61,527 nt of DNA from an uncultured Eubacteriales bacterium (GCA_902767225.1 CACXGN010000013.1:1-61527); one strand, 5' to 3'. Shown: positions 1 to 9,820, numbered from the stretch's first letter. A program made the numbers and translations. The notes: generated by a model from the sequence alone, not told the origin.

Positions 1-12
1 ACGGCAATTAAA

Positions 13-88
13 TGGTGGAAACTATAGGGCTCGAACCTATGACCCTCTGCTTGTAAGGCAGATGCTCTCCCAGCTGAGCTAAGCTTCC
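13..88 (-). tRNA. tRNA-Val (anticodon UAC)
   Basis: On the minus strand this folds as a 76-nt cloverleaf. The acceptor arms GGAAGCT and AGTTTCC pair over seven bases, the anticodon stem is TCTGC/GCAGA around the loop CTTACAA (anticodon TAC, valine), the T arm is ATAGG-TTCGAGC-CCTAT, and the CCA end is encoded. It is transcribed away from the V-ATPase operon. Confidence 0.96.
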
Positions 89-108
89 GTTCGCCGTATT
101 GCTGATAT

Positions 109-137
109 AATATAACAAATTTCCGAACAAAAGGCAA
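109..137 (-). promoter_or_regulatory. Probable sigma-A promoter of tRNA-Val
   Basis: On the minus strand TTGCCT (132-137) and TATATT (109-114) are separated by 17 bp. Transcription would start near 102, about 14 nt before the mature tRNA. Confidence 0.55.
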
Positions 138-267
138 GTGATTTTTTATAAATTTTTAAAATTTTTTTTAAGTTTTTACATACGGCGAATAATCTACGAT
201 ATATTATATTCAAATTTATAAAAAAAGATTAAAAACGACGTAATTTTATTTGTTAGCGGTAAAACGC

Positions 268-296
268 TTGACCTTTTTTTTTGTTTTTTATATAAT
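268..296 (+). promoter_or_regulatory. Sigma-A promoter of the V-ATPase operon
   Basis: TTGACC (268-273) and a perfect TATAAT (291-296) are exactly 17 bp apart. The predicted start near 303 gives a leader of about 50 nt with a ribosome binding site AAAGGA (341-346) before the first gene. The rest of 89-352 is AT-rich and shows no gene. Confidence 0.75.
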
Positions 297-352
297 AGTT
301 TAGAAATAAATTAATATATAAGGGAATATTCTCTAAAAATAAAGGAATTTTT

Positions 353-658
353 ATGGAAGAAATAATATCTTCGATTCTTGAAGCAGAAAAGCACGCCGAC
401 GAAATAGTTAAGTCCGCGAGCGAACAATCCAAAAATATTATAATCAACGCAGATTCTTCCGCGGAAAAAATAAAAGCGGACGCAATCGTTAAATTTAAGG
501 CGGAAAGAAAAGCGGCGCTTTTATCTGCGGAAGAAAAAGCGCAAAAAGAATACGACGCAAAAATAGCGGAAGGGGAAAAAGACGCCGCGCTCCTTATCGC
601 AGCGACCGAAAAGAAGATAGATAATATTGCGGAGAAAATATTAAAAGAGATACTGTAA
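353..658 (+). CDS. ntpF: V-type ATP synthase peripheral-stalk subunit (NtpF, G/H-like)
   Basis: This 101-aa protein is almost entirely alpha-helical, rich in Ala, Lys and Glu with heptad-like spacing, as expected for the coiled-coil stalk subunit that pairs with subunit E and links the V1 head to the membrane subunit I. Sequence alone is weak for this family; the call rests on size, composition and its place as first gene of an operon whose order equals ntpFIKECGABD of Enterococcus hirae. The next gene starts 3 nt after its stop, so the two are translationally coupled. Confidence 0.8.
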   Translation: MEEIISSILEAEKHADEIVKSASEQSKNIIINADSSAEKIKADAIVKFKAERKAALLSAEEKAQKEYDAKIAEGEKDAALLIAATEKKIDNIAEKILKEIL

Positions 659-661
659 AAT

Positions 662-2671
662 ATGGCAATCGTTGAAATGTCAAAAATCAGACTTATCGGT
701 CTTGATTATCATAAAGAGCGTATACTTAACACGCTTCATAAGTCGGGCTCGGTCGAACTTGTTGAGACGAAAGAGATTCCCGATACTTTTTGCGTTGCCG
801 AAGATAAAGATATAGCCGACCTTCGTGAAAAATACGAAAGGGCAAAATTCGCCGTTGATTTTTTTACGGAAAATATAGAAAAATCGAAAGATAAAGATTA
901 TTTCCCGAAAGAAGCGGAAAACTCGCTTAAAAACTTCTTTGTCTCTTACGACGAGTTTATGTCCGCCTCCGGCAATGAAATGGAACTTTTATACGTTATC
1001 GATAAAATCTACGATTATTCAAATAGATTGCTCGAAAACCGTATGAAAAAGGTTCGGCTTTCAAACCTATTAAGTCAACTTTTGCCATATAGTGAACTCT
1101 CCGCTAAATTTTCCGACTTTAAGGATACAAAGTTAACGACAACTGCACTAGGTTTAATAAAAAAAGAAAATCTTCCCGCTTTTGACGAATATATTGCGGA
1201 TAAAGAACTTGTTTTTTACAATTCGCTGTCTGAAACGGCAAACGACTTCGTTATTTCGGTAACATCTTTTAACGAAATTTCCGAAGAGGTTATGCAAAAA
1301 CTTTCCGAACTCGGCTTTAACCGTTGTTCGTTCGATTTTGACGTTACGCCTGCGGAAAAGATAGAAGAGATTAAAACAGAACTTAATTCTTGCGAAGAAT
1401 ACGACGAAAAAATCGTTAAAAAAACTTGCGGCAGAGCGGGGAATTTAAGGAACTTAAAGATCCTTACCGATTATTATAAGTTCCAAATCGAAAAAGCCGA
1501 AGATTCCGAAAGTTTCAGGCATACCGGAAAAACCTTTATTTTAGAAGGGTATTTGCCGAAGGATAAACAGATCGAAGTTTCAAATTCCATTTACGACGTA
1601 ACAAACGCCGTGTTTATGGAATTTTCAGAACCGACAGAAGACGACGATCCGCCGACTCTTCTTAAAAACAATAAGATAATCCGTCAGGGCGAATTCGTTA
1701 CTGATATGTATTCCACGCCGAATTACCGTGAAATGGATCCGAATAAAGTAACGTTCTTCTTCTTTATGCTCTTTATGGGTTTAATAATGGCGGACGTTGG
1801 CTACGGAATTATTATGATAGCCTTGGGCTGTATGCTCGCAAGAAGAATTAAAGTTGATAATGGAACCAGAAGGCTTTGGTACGTTATTGCGATCGGCGGC
1901 GTTTTCGCTATAATTTTCGGATTACTGTTCAATTCGTTCTTCGGGGTTGAATTATTGCCGATTTCTATACTGCCTAGCCCCGTGCCGTCGGGTGACGGTA
2001 TGACAAACCTTATGACGATTTTGGTCGGCTGTTTGGCGCTCGGTATCGTTCAGATCGCGGTAGGGTATTTCTGCAAAGCGTTAAACTGCTTTAAGCACGG
2101 TAAAATTTTAGACGGAATATTCGACGGGCTAGTATGGGTTCTGTTCTTTATCGGTTTTGTTTGCGCGGCGTTTAACTTTATCGTCGGCTATTTGATGCCA
2201 GAAGTCGATCAGAATACTCCCGTTTTCAACTTCTTTAAAACCGTTCAAATGCCCGGTCTTTATTTAACAATCGGTTCGATAGTTATTGCGGCGATCACCG
2301 CCGGTAGACACGAAAAGGGATTCGGCAAATTCTCTAAGGGATTCGGTGCGGTTTACGGGCTTATAAGTATCATGAGTGATATTTTAAGTTACGCGAGGCT
2401 TTTCGGGCTTATGCTTTCCGGTATGATAATCGCCCAGCAGTTCAATAAAATGGGCATAAGTTTAATAACCGGAGGCGGCGCCGGATACGCGTTAGGGCCG
2501 GTAGTTATTCTTGCGGGGCATACGTTCAATATCGCGATGGGCGTTTTGGGTGCGTATATCCACGACAGCAGACTTCAATATATCGAGTTCTTCTCGAAAT
2601 TCTATACGGGCGAAGGCAGAAAGTTTTCGCCGCTCGGCTCTAAAACAGATTATATATATTTAACAAAATAA
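662..2671 (+). CDS. ntpI: V-type ATP synthase subunit I (NtpI)
   Basis: Subunit I (eukaryotic subunit a) forms the ion half-channels and anchors the peripheral stalks. The 669-aa product has a soluble, coiled-coil-rich N-terminal half and a hydrophobic C-terminal half from about residue 363, with several transmembrane helices. The helix with YARLFGLMLSG carries Arg579, matching the conserved arginine that faces the ion-carrying glutamate of the rotor ring. Length fits the family (about 650-700 aa). It sits between ntpF and ntpK in the operon. Confidence 0.96.
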   Translation: MAIVEMSKIRLIGLDYHKERILNTLHKSGSVELVETKEIPDTFCVAEDKDIADLREKYERAKFAVDFFTENIEKSKDKDYFPKEAENSLKNFFVSYDEFMSASGNEMELLYVIDKIYDYSNRLLENRMKKVRLSNLLSQLLPYSELSAKFSDFKDTKLTTTALGLIKKENLPAFDEYIADKELVFYNSLSETANDFVISVTSFNEISEEVMQKLSELGFNRCSFDFDVTPAEKIEEIKTELNSCEEYDEKIVKKTCGRAGNLRNLKILTDYYKFQIEKAEDSESFRHTGKTFILEGYLPKDKQIEVSNSIYDVTNAVFMEFSEPTEDDDPPTLLKNNKIIRQGEFVTDMYSTPNYREMDPNKVTFFFFMLFMGLIMADVGYGIIMIALGCMLARRIKVDNGTRRLWYVIAIGGVFAIIFGLLFNSFFGVELLPISILPSPVPSGDGMTNLMTILVGCLALGIVQIAVGYFCKALNCFKHGKILDGIFDGLVWVLFFIGFVCAAFNFIVGYLMPEVDQNTPVFNFFKTVQMPGLYLTIGSIVIAAITAGRHEKGFGKFSKGFGAVYGLISIMSDILSYARLFGLMLSGMIIAQQFNKMGISLITGGGAGYALGPVVILAGHTFNIAMGVLGAYIHDSRLQYIEFFSKFYTGEGRKFSPLGSKTDYIYLTK

Positions 2672-2680
2672 ATATTAAAG

Positions 2681-2707
2681 TATAAAAGCGGAAAAACCGT
2701 TTATATA
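2681..2707 (+). promoter_or_regulatory. Imperfect hairpin in the ntpI-ntpK spacer
   Basis: AAGCGG (2686-2691) pairs with CCGTTT (2697-2702) around an A5 loop, extended by AT pairs with mismatches. It has no U-tract, so it is not a terminator. It lies upstream of the strong ribosome binding site CGGAGGA (2736-2742) of ntpK, in the widest gap of the operon (78 bp), and may protect or process the message for the rotor subunit, which is needed in many copies. The function is inferred. Confidence 0.4.
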
Positions 2708-2749
2708 AAATAAAAAATTAAGTAAGAAAAGCAAACGGAGGATTTAACT

Positions 2750-3169
2750 ATGGCACCAGAAACATGGGCAATTATGGGCTTGGCGCTTTGCGCGGGGCTT
2801 TGTGGCGTTGGTTCGGCGATCGGTCTTTACTTTACCGGTTCGGCTGCATCGGGTGTATTGGCGGAGGATCCCAAAAAGTTCAGTAAAGTTCTTATTTTGG
2901 TAGTTCTTCCCGCAACACAGGGTATCTACGGATTCGTATTTGCGATTATGGGTATGGGTAACCTTGCAAAAGGCGCGTCGCTCTTTATGGCGGCTCTTCC
3001 TTTAACCATAACCGGATTGATTTCGGGTATATTCCAAGGCAAAACAGCAGTTGGCGGAATTTACGCAATAGCGAAGAACGAAGCTTTGTCGGGTAAACTT
3101 ATTTTGTTCCCCGCAATGGTTGAAACTTACGCTATTTTAGGGCTCGTCGTATCTATTCTTTTAATGTAA
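2750..3169 (+). CDS. ntpK: V-type ATP synthase proteolipid subunit K (rotor ring), Na+-type residues
   Basis: The 139-aa proteolipid has four hydrophobic helices, i.e. two fused hairpins, with one ion-binding glutamate (Glu125 in MVETYAIL). The residues known to bind Na+ in E. hirae NtpK (Leu61, Thr64, Gln65, Gln110, Glu139, with Tyr68 nearby) have counterparts with the same spacing: Leu53, Thr56, Gln57, Tyr60, Gln96 and Glu125. This predicts Na+ rather than H+ coupling, by comparison with the known family. A strong ribosome binding site CGGAGGA lies 7 nt before the ATG, consistent with the high copy number of this subunit. Confidence 0.96.
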   Translation: MAPETWAIMGLALCAGLCGVGSAIGLYFTGSAASGVLAEDPKKFSKVLILVVLPATQGIYGFVFAIMGMGNLAKGASLFMAALPLTITGLISGIFQGKTAVGGIYAIAKNEALSGKLILFPAMVETYAILGLVVSILLM

Positions 3170-3179
3170 TAAGGTAAAT

Positions 3180-3755
3180 ATGGACGGAAAAGAAGCAATA
3201 ATCAAAAGAATAATTTCCGACGCGGAAAAAAAGTCTAAGGCACTTATCGGCAGCGCGGAAGCTGACGCCGAAGAACGCAAAAAAGACGCGAACGACTGGG
3301 CGGAAGAATATCTAAAAACACAACGCGAACTTTTAAAAACCGAAACGGAAGAAATTGTTAAAAGACGTTTGACGGTAGCCGAACTTGACGTTAGGAAGAT
3401 ATCTCTTAAAGCAAGGCAAGACTTGATTGCCGCAGTTTACGATTCCGCATACGAAAAACTCTGCAAAATCGATAAAAAAGACTATCTTAAACTTGTTGAA
3501 AAACTTATCGTAGAAAATGCAGAAGAAGGCGATACGGTAGTTTTATCGTGCGATAAGGTTTTAAAACCGTCGGATATCGAAAAACTTGAAGTGTTTTCCG
3601 AAAAAGGTCTTAAAGTTCAGCCGACTGGGGATTTTATCGGCGGGATAATGCTTGTCGGAAAAAATTGCGACAAGAACTTGACCTTTAAGGCAGTTATAGA
3701 AGATATGAAAGATAACCTTTCGTTCGACTTGCTAAATTGTTTGTTCGGTGAATAA
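3180..3755 (+). CDS. ntpE: V-type ATP synthase subunit E
   Basis: The 191-aa protein has a long charged N-terminal helix (roughly residues 1-90) and a C-terminal globular part with the FIGGIMLVG turn seen in subunit E. This subunit forms the peripheral stalk with NtpF and binds the head. It starts 10 nt after ntpK and ends 3 nt before ntpC. Confidence 0.9.
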   Translation: MDGKEAIIKRIISDAEKKSKALIGSAEADAEERKKDANDWAEEYLKTQRELLKTETEEIVKRRLTVAELDVRKISLKARQDLIAAVYDSAYEKLCKIDKKDYLKLVEKLIVENAEEGDTVVLSCDKVLKPSDIEKLEVFSEKGLKVQPTGDFIGGIMLVGKNCDKNLTFKAVIEDMKDNLSFDLLNCLFGE

Positions 3756-3758
3756 TTT

Positions 3759-4739
3759 ATGGCAAACGCAGTTTATTCAAACGCAAGGGCAAAGGCTCTT
3801 GAACGAACGCTTTTAGGTAGAGAAAGGCTTTACCGTATGGCGGAATCTTCTTCGGCGGAAGACGCTTTAAAAATTCTTTCAGAAGTAAATTTCGGCGACG
3901 GATTATCTATCGGCGACGTTTCGGAATTTGAAACCTTAATAAAGGTTGAAGAGAAAAATCTTTTTGAATTCGTTAAAGAAACTTGCCCCGATAAGAATTT
4001 TATCAAGTTTTTACTTGTTAAAAACGACTTCCATAATGCCGAAGCGTTAATTAAGGCGAAATATTTAAAGATTTCTTCCGAAAAAATGCTCGTAGAAAAC
4101 GGGATTTTCGATAAAGACTTTCTTAAAGAAAAAATCATGGTCGACGAATATAAGGATTTTCCGAAAGAACTTGCCGACGCACTTTTAACGTGCGACGAGG
4201 CTTTCGTATCCGAAAAAGCGACCGGCGCATTTATCGGTAACACGATTAAAAAGGCGTATTATTCTTATTTATACGATTTATCCAAAAAGAATAAAGACCT
4301 TAAAGTGATCTTTTCTTTTAAGGCGGATTGCATAAACGTAAGCACGGCTTTAAGAAGCCGCGATTTTAACGCGGTTAAAGATTCGTTTATACAAGGCGGG
4401 ACGCTTACGCTTAGCGATATGAGATTTTTGGCGGAAGAATCGTTTGAAAGCATAAAAGAAAAGTTCAAATTCGGAAAACTTGGAGAATATATTTTGCTTG
4501 CCGCCGAAAGTATTGAAAAGGGCGCGCCGTTATCCGATTTTGAAAGAAAGGCGGACAGTTTCGCTCTCGAATATCTGCAAAAGTATAAATATTCTTCGGA
4601 AAACATTTATCCGTTTATGTTGTTCGTTTATTATAAACTTGCGGAACTGCAAAACGTAAGAATAGTTCTTATCGGGCTGTTAAACGGTTTGCCGCAAACG
4701 GAAATAAAGGGGAGATTGCGCGTTAATTATGTTGGGTAA
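3759..4739 (+). CDS. ntpC: V-type ATP synthase subunit C (central-stalk socket)
   Basis: The 326-aa, largely helical protein begins with YSNARAKALERTLLGRERLYRM, as in subunit C/d proteins, which form the funnel that connects the rotor ring to the central stalk D/F. It ends inside the start of the next gene (4729), with 11 nt of overlap, indicating coupled translation. Confidence 0.92.
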   Translation: MANAVYSNARAKALERTLLGRERLYRMAESSSAEDALKILSEVNFGDGLSIGDVSEFETLIKVEEKNLFEFVKETCPDKNFIKFLLVKNDFHNAEALIKAKYLKISSEKMLVENGIFDKDFLKEKIMVDEYKDFPKELADALLTCDEAFVSEKATGAFIGNTIKKAYYSYLYDLSKKNKDLKVIFSFKADCINVSTALRSRDFNAVKDSFIQGGTLTLSDMRFLAEESFESIKEKFKFGKLGEYILLAAESIEKGAPLSDFERKADSFALEYLQKYKYSSENIYPFMLFVYYKLAELQNVRIVLIGLLNGLPQTEIKGRLRVNYVG

Positions 4740-5073
4740 AATGGCTATAATCGGCGACGGTGACAGCGTGCTTGCCTTTAAGGCAGGTGGAATTGACGCG
4801 TTTTCCGTTTCTCATCCCGAATTTGCGAGAGATTTACTTAAAAAACTTTCAAAAGAATATCAAATCATATTTATAACCGATACCATAGCGGTTGAAATAG
4901 ACGATCTGATCAAAAAATATCTTACGATGCCGTATCCTATAATAATATCCGTTCCTTCCAAAGAAGGAAGCAACGGTTACGGGATCGAAAGTTTGAAAAA
5001 ATCTATGGAAAAGGCGCTCGGAGTCGATATCCTTTTCGGTGGCGACGAAGACCGTAATCAGGAGAATAATTAG
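4729..5073 (+). CDS. ntpG: V-type ATP synthase subunit F (NtpG)
   Basis: This is the small Rossmann-like central-stalk subunit of 114 aa, recognised by [18 protein letters not shown] and by the late [10 protein letters not shown] motif. It binds subunit D and modulates rotation. The start at 4729 overlaps ntpC; a second in-frame ATG at 4741 begins directly at the conserved MAIIGDGD and could be the true start. Neither has a strong ribosome binding site, which suits reinitiation from ntpC. Confidence 0.93.
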   Translation: MLGKMAIIGDGDSVLAFKAGGIDAFSVSHPEFARDLLKKLSKEYQIIFITDTIAVEIDDLIKKYLTMPYPIIISVPSKEGSNGYGIESLKKSMEKALGVDILFGGDEDRNQENN

Positions 5074-5074
5074 T

Positions 5075-6841
5075 ATGGAAGGAAAAATAGTCAAAGTTTC
5101 CGGACCGCTTATCGTTGCCGAAAACATGGCGGACAGCAAGATGTTCGATGTCGTCAGAGTAAGCGATAAAAAACTTATAGGCGAAATAATCGAACTTAGG
5201 GGCGATAAAGCATCTATCCAAGTTTACGAAGAGACCAGCGGGCTTGGCCCCGGCGAAAAAGTCGAATCGACTTTTGCTCCGCTTTCCGTTGAACTTGCCC
5301 CGGGACTAATAGAGGGAATATTCGACGGAATTCAACGCCCTCTTCTTAAAGTTTATCAGCAGTATGGCGATAGGATCGGAAGGGGAATATCCGTAAACAA
5401 TATAGACCACGAAAAGAAGTGGGAATTTAAGCCAACTAAAAAGGTGGGCGATTTTGTTACAGCGGGCGACGTTATAGGCGAAGTTCAAGAAACTTCTATC
5501 GTAAATCATAAAATAATGATCCCGTTCGGTATTTCAGGCACTATAAAGAGCATTGAAAGCGGAGAGTTTAATATAACGGAAACTGTTGCGGTAATTTCAA
5601 CAGATGACGGCGATAAACAAGTTTGCATGTTGCAAAAGTGGCCTGTCCGTCGCGGAAGGCCTTATAAATCAAAACTCAGCCCGTATATGCCTATGGTAAC
5701 GGGTCAGCGCGTTATAGACACGCTTTTCCCGATAGCAAAGGGCGGCGTTGCGGCAGTCCCGGGTCCTTTCGGAAGCGGTAAAACCGTAGTTCAGCACCAA
5801 CTTGCAAAGTGGGCGGACGCAGATATAATCGTCTATATAGGTTGCGGCGAACGCGGTAATGAAATGACCGACGTATTAAATGAATTCCCCGAACTTAAAG
5901 ATCCTAAATCGGGCGAACCGTTAATGAAAAGAACCGTTCTTATCGCGAACACTTCGGATATGCCTGTTGCCGCGCGTGAAGCGTCGATTTATACGGGTAT
6001 AACAATAGCCGAATATTTCAGAGATATGGGCTATAACGTAGCGATAATGGCAGATTCCACAAGTAGATGGGCAGAGGCGCTCCGTGAAATGAGCGGCCGT
6101 CTCGAAGAAATGCCCGGTGAAGAAGGTTACCCCGCGTATCTTTCGTCAAGACTTGCCGAATTCTATGAAAGAGCAGGTATCGTCAACGTTTTGGGCAGCG
6201 AAGATAAACGCGGCTCTATCACCGCGATCGGCGCAGTTTCACCTCAGGGCGGCGATCTATCAGAACCTGTTTCGCAAGCGACTTTAAGAATAGTCAAGGT
6301 TTTCTGGGGACTTTCTTCTTCGCTCGCATATAAACGTCACTTCCCGGCAATCGACTGGCTTATAAGTTATTCGCTCTATGCGGACAAACTTGTTGACTGG
6401 TATAACGAAAACGTTTCCGCGGACTTCGTTAAACTTCGCGCTTTTGCTATGTCTGTTTTGCAGGAAGAAGCGGAACTTGAAGAAATAGTAAGGCTTGTCG
6501 GCGCGGACGCGCTTTCGTATAAAGATAGGCTCACTATGGAAACCGCAAAATCTATTAGGGAAGACTATTTGCACCAAAACGCTTTCCACGAAGTCGATAC
6601 TTACGCGTCTCTTGAAAAACAGTATAAAATGCTTAAACTTATTTACGATTATTATAGGCTCGGAAACGAAGCACTATCTCGTGACGTTGAATACGTAGAC
6701 GTTATGAGCCTTCCCGTTCGTGAAAAGATCGGCAGGGCAAAATATATTCCCGAAAATGAAATCGAAACTTTGGATAAGATCGATAAAGAAATAAACGATA
6801 GCATAAAATCCCTTATAAACGGAGGGGACGACAATGTTTAA
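5075..6841 (+). CDS. ntpA: V-type ATP synthase catalytic subunit A
   Basis: Catalytic subunit of the V1 head, 588 aa from the ATG at 5075, which has an AGGAG site 10 nt upstream. An in-frame GTG at 5039 is inside ntpG and is rejected. The Walker A motif GPFGSGKT is at residues 230-237, preceded by the family's long non-homologous region (about residues 110-190). Further V-type A hallmarks are [11 protein letters not shown] and [14 protein letters not shown]. It overlaps the start of ntpB by 8 nt. Confidence 0.98.
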   Translation: MEGKIVKVSGPLIVAENMADSKMFDVVRVSDKKLIGEIIELRGDKASIQVYEETSGLGPGEKVESTFAPLSVELAPGLIEGIFDGIQRPLLKVYQQYGDRIGRGISVNNIDHEKKWEFKPTKKVGDFVTAGDVIGEVQETSIVNHKIMIPFGISGTIKSIESGEFNITETVAVISTDDGDKQVCMLQKWPVRRGRPYKSKLSPYMPMVTGQRVIDTLFPIAKGGVAAVPGPFGSGKTVVQHQLAKWADADIIVYIGCGERGNEMTDVLNEFPELKDPKSGEPLMKRTVLIANTSDMPVAAREASIYTGITIAEYFRDMGYNVAIMADSTSRWAEALREMSGRLEEMPGEEGYPAYLSSRLAEFYERAGIVNVLGSEDKRGSITAIGAVSPQGGDLSEPVSQATLRIVKVFWGLSSSLAYKRHFPAIDWLISYSLYADKLVDWYNENVSADFVKLRAFAMSVLQEEAELEEIVRLVGADALSYKDRLTMETAKSIREDYLHQNAFHEVDTYASLEKQYKMLKLIYDYYRLGNEALSRDVEYVDVMSLPVREKIGRAKYIPENEIETLDKIDKEINDSIKSLINGGDDNV

Positions 6842-8198
6842 AGAATATAAAACCATAAAAGAAGTAGTCGGACCTATAATGCTCGTTGAAGGCGTTGAAG
6901 GCGTTAAGTATAACGAACTTGTAGAAGTTATTCAATCTAATGGTGAAGTTCGCCGCGGCAAAGTTTTGGAAGTAAACCGCGATAAAGCGCTTGTTCAACT
7001 TTTCGAAAGTGCGCAAGGCTTGCAGATTTCTACGTCTAAAGCAAAATTTGTCGGCAGGAGCCAAGAACTTGCTGTATCCGAAGATATGTTAGGTCGTGTT
7101 TTCGACGGTATGGGTAACCCGCGTGACGGCGGTGCGCCGATAATTCCTAAAAAGAAAATGGATATCAACGGTGAACCTATTAACCCTGCGGCAAGAGACT
7201 ATCCTAACGAGTTTATACAAACGGGTATATCCGCTATTGACGGACTTAACACGCTTGTCCGTGGTCAGAAACTTCCCGTGTTCAGTATGAGTGGTCTTCC
7301 GCACGCAGAACTTGCCGCACAAATTGCGCGTCAGGCAAAGGTGTTAAACAGCGACGAAAAATTTGCAGTCGTTTTTGCAGCAGTCGGAATAACTTACGAA
7401 GAATCCGAATACTTCGTTCAGGACTTTAAAAAGACGGGTGCAATCGAAAGAACGGTTATGTTTACAAACCTTGCAAACGACCCCGCGATCGAACGTCTCT
7501 CAACTCCAAAAATGGCTTTAACGTGCGCAGAATATCTTGCATACGACTTAGGTATGCACGTTTTAGTTATAATAACCGATATAACCAACTATTGCGAGGC
7601 ATTGCGTGAAATTTCGGCGGCAAGAAAAGAAGTCCCCGGCAGACGCGGATACCCCGGTTATCTTTATACCGACCTTGCAACGCTTTATGAAAGAGCGGGC
7701 AGAATAAAAGGGAAGAAAGGTTCTATCACTCAAATTCCTATTTTGACCATGCCGGAAGACGATAAAACGCACCCGATTCCGGACCTTACCGGATATATTA
7801 CCGAAGGGCAAATTATATTGTCGCGTGAACTTTATAAAAAGGGTATTAACCCGCCGATAGACGTTTTACCTTCGCTTTCGCGTTTGAAAGATAAAGGTAT
7901 AGGCGAAGGAAAAACCAGAGAAGACCATGCGGACACTATGAACCAACTTTTCTCCGCATACGCAAGGGGAAAAGAAGCGAAAGAACTTGCTGCAATATTA
8001 GGCGACGCAGCGCTATCTGACGTGGATAAACTTTACGCGAAGTTCGCCGAAGGTTTTGAAAAAATGTATGTCAGCCAAGGCTTCAATACCAACAGAAGTA
8101 TTGAAGAAACGCTCGATATCGGCTGGAAATTATTGAAGATTTTACCGCGTGGCGAACTTAAACGTATTAAAGAAAAATACATCGAAAAATATCTCTAA
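6834..8198 (+). CDS. ntpB: V-type ATP synthase regulatory subunit B
   Basis: Non-catalytic nucleotide-site subunit that alternates with A in the hexameric head, 454 aa. Where A has its Walker A loop, B has [16 protein letters not shown] without the Gly-Lys-Thr, which is the normal state for B. Other hallmarks are [13 protein letters not shown] and [20 protein letters not shown]. The start overlaps ntpA, with GGAGGGGACGACA as ribosome binding site inside ntpA. Confidence 0.98.
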   Translation: MFKEYKTIKEVVGPIMLVEGVEGVKYNELVEVIQSNGEVRRGKVLEVNRDKALVQLFESAQGLQISTSKAKFVGRSQELAVSEDMLGRVFDGMGNPRDGGAPIIPKKKMDINGEPINPAARDYPNEFIQTGISAIDGLNTLVRGQKLPVFSMSGLPHAELAAQIARQAKVLNSDEKFAVVFAAVGITYEESEYFVQDFKKTGAIERTVMFTNLANDPAIERLSTPKMALTCAEYLAYDLGMHVLVIITDITNYCEALREISAARKEVPGRRGYPGYLYTDLATLYERAGRIKGKKGSITQIPILTMPEDDKTHPIPDLTGYITEGQIILSRELYKKGINPPIDVLPSLSRLKDKGIGEGKTREDHADTMNQLFSAYARGKEAKELAAILGDAALSDVDKLYAKFAEGFEKMYVSQGFNTNRSIEETLDIGWKLLKILPRGELKRIKEKYIEKYL

Positions 8199-8213
8199 AA
8201 TTTAAGAGGAATA

Positions 8214-8846
8214 ATGGCAAGAATTAACGTAAATCCGACCCGTATGGAACTTAAAAAGCTTAAAGCAAGGCTTAAAACAGCGGTGCGCGGACATAAACTT
8301 TTGAAAGATAAAACCGACGAAATGGTCAGAAGATTTTCGGCGATTATCAGAGAAAACAAAAAACTTCGCGACGAAGTTGAAAAAGACGTTGTCGGGGTTC
8401 TTTCGCAGTTCTCTGTTGCTAGAAGTTTAATGAGTTTAAGCGACGTTGAACTTGCTTTTGCTATGCCTTCCGTTTCCGCAGAAGTCGAGTGCGACACGTC
8501 AAATCTTATGAGCGTTGCCGTTCCTAAACTTACGCTATCCGAAAACCGTTCGGAAGGTGCTTTGCCGTATTCTTATATAGACGTAACCAGCGAGGCGGAC
8601 TATTCCGTCGAACTTGTCGGAAAAGTTTTATTCAAACTTGTTAAACTTGCCGAAATCGAAAAAAGCGCACAAATGCTTGCCGATGAAATCGAAAAGGGAA
8701 AACGCCGCGTTAACGCCTTAGAATACGTTATGATTCCGAGTCTTGAAGAAACGATTAAGTATATCACGATGAAACTTGAAGAAAATGAAAGGGGCAGCAG
8801 GACAAGGCTTATGAAAGTTAAGTCCATGATTGCCGAAAGGAGTTAA
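8214..8846 (+). CDS. ntpD: V-type ATP synthase central-stalk subunit D
   Basis: The 210-aa protein begins with the family signature INVNPTRMELKKLKARL and is helical at both ends (the coiled-coil shaft) with a divergent middle. It transmits rotation from the ring to the head. It completes the nine-subunit set (F-I-K-E-C-G-A-B-D), so the enzyme encoded here is whole. Its last codons carry the ribosome binding site of the downstream kinase gene. Confidence 0.95.
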   Translation: MARINVNPTRMELKKLKARLKTAVRGHKLLKDKTDEMVRRFSAIIRENKKLRDEVEKDVVGVLSQFSVARSLMSLSDVELAFAMPSVSAEVECDTSNLMSVAVPKLTLSENRSEGALPYSYIDVTSEADYSVELVGKVLFKLVKLAEIEKSAQMLADEIEKGKRRVNALEYVMIPSLEETIKYITMKLEENERGSRTRLMKVKSMIAERS

Positions 8847-8847
8847 T

Positions 8848-9789
8848 ATGCTTTCTATCGGAATAGATATAGGCGGAATGAGTATAAAAATCGGTTTGGT
8901 GGACGAAAACGGTAAAATCGTCGATATTGCGAGAGAAAAAATTGCCGATTCTTTTGAGAAGGTTTTAGCAGGCATTGAAAAGCAAATCGATTTTCTATTA
9001 AGCAAAAATAATATTACAATCGATAAAGTTAAAGGAATAGGGATAGGTTGTCCGGGGATGTTAAGTAAAGACGGCATTGTTGAAGTATTCCCGAATCTCG
9101 GCTGGAAGAATGCACCGCTCGTTCCTTTGCTTAAAGATCGTTATAAAACCGAAGTGCGGATTTCAAACGACGCAAACGTTGCTACTCTTGCGGAAGCATA
9201 TTACGGCGTAGCAAAAGATTATAACGACGTGGTTATGTTCACTTTGGGTACGGGCGTAGGCGGAGGAGTTGTCATCGATAAAAAACTTTTTGAAGGCGGC
9301 GATAAAAAGGGAACGGAACTAGGGCACACAACGCTTATTTTGGGCGGCGTTCCGTGTAAGTGCGGAAGGCGCGGGTGCTTGGAAAGTTACGTATCCGCAA
9401 CAGCACTTATTCGTCAAACAAAAGCCGCTATGAATAAAGACCCGAAAAGTAAAATGTGGGATTTTGTCGGCGGAGATATAGAAAAAGTTGACGGAAGAAC
9501 CGCGTTTGAATGCTCAAAAACGGGCGATAAAACGGCTATAAAGGTTATCAATAAATTCGTTGCTTATCTGTCAGACGGAATAATGAATATGCTAAATATT
9601 TTCCGTCCGCAAGCCTTTATAATAGGCGGTGGCATAAGCGGTCAGGGTGATTATTTAATAGATAAGGTTAAAAAATATTGTAAAAAATATCATTATGGTT
9701 ACGAAAACGCACCGAAGGCGGAAATTTTCGCCGCAAAACTCGGTAACGACGCCGGTATAATCGGCGCCGCAGCCCTTTTGAATCAATAA
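8848..9789 (+). CDS. glcK: ROK-family glucokinase
   Basis: ATP-dependent sugar kinase, 313 aa from the ATG at 8848 (AAAGGAG just upstream; an upstream TTG at 8830 is rejected). It has the N-terminal phosphate loop IGIDIGGMSIKIGLVD, the second ATP motif TLGTGVGGGVV, and the ROK zinc site with CKCGRRGC at residues 170-177 preceded by ELGHTT. The most likely reaction is glucose to glucose-6-phosphate. It begins 1 nt after the ntpD stop, so it is co-translated with the V-ATPase operon, and a terminator follows. Confidence 0.9.
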   Translation: MLSIGIDIGGMSIKIGLVDENGKIVDIAREKIADSFEKVLAGIEKQIDFLLSKNNITIDKVKGIGIGCPGMLSKDGIVEVFPNLGWKNAPLVPLLKDRYKTEVRISNDANVATLAEAYYGVAKDYNDVVMFTLGTGVGGGVVIDKKLFEGGDKKGTELGHTTLILGGVPCKCGRRGCLESYVSATALIRQTKAAMNKDPKSKMWDFVGGDIEKVDGRTAFECSKTGDKTAIKVINKFVAYLSDGIMNMLNIFRPQAFIIGGGISGQGDYLIDKVKKYCKKYHYGYENAPKAEIFAAKLGNDAGIIGAAALLNQ

Positions 9790-9793
9790 TAAC

Positions 9794-9820
9794 AAAACTC
9801 CGCAAAATTGCGGAGTTTTT
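9794..9820. terminator. Bidirectional intrinsic terminator after glcK
   Basis: An 11-bp perfect stem (AAAACTCCGCA 9794-9804 with TGCGGAGTTTT 9809-9819) has a T-run on the + side and an A-run on the other, so it can end both the V-ATPase/glcK transcript and the minus-strand gene that ends at 9821. Confidence 0.85.

Noticed and set aside
3830..4606. Long minus-strand frames opposite ntpC and other ATPase genes
   Set aside because: They are Ser/Phe-rich antisense shadows of Glu/Lys-rich coding sequence, without ribosome binding sites.
5039..5074. Upstream GTG start for ntpA
   Set aside because: It lies inside ntpG, has no ribosome binding site, and the ATG at 5075 has AGGAG and matches known subunit A N-termini.
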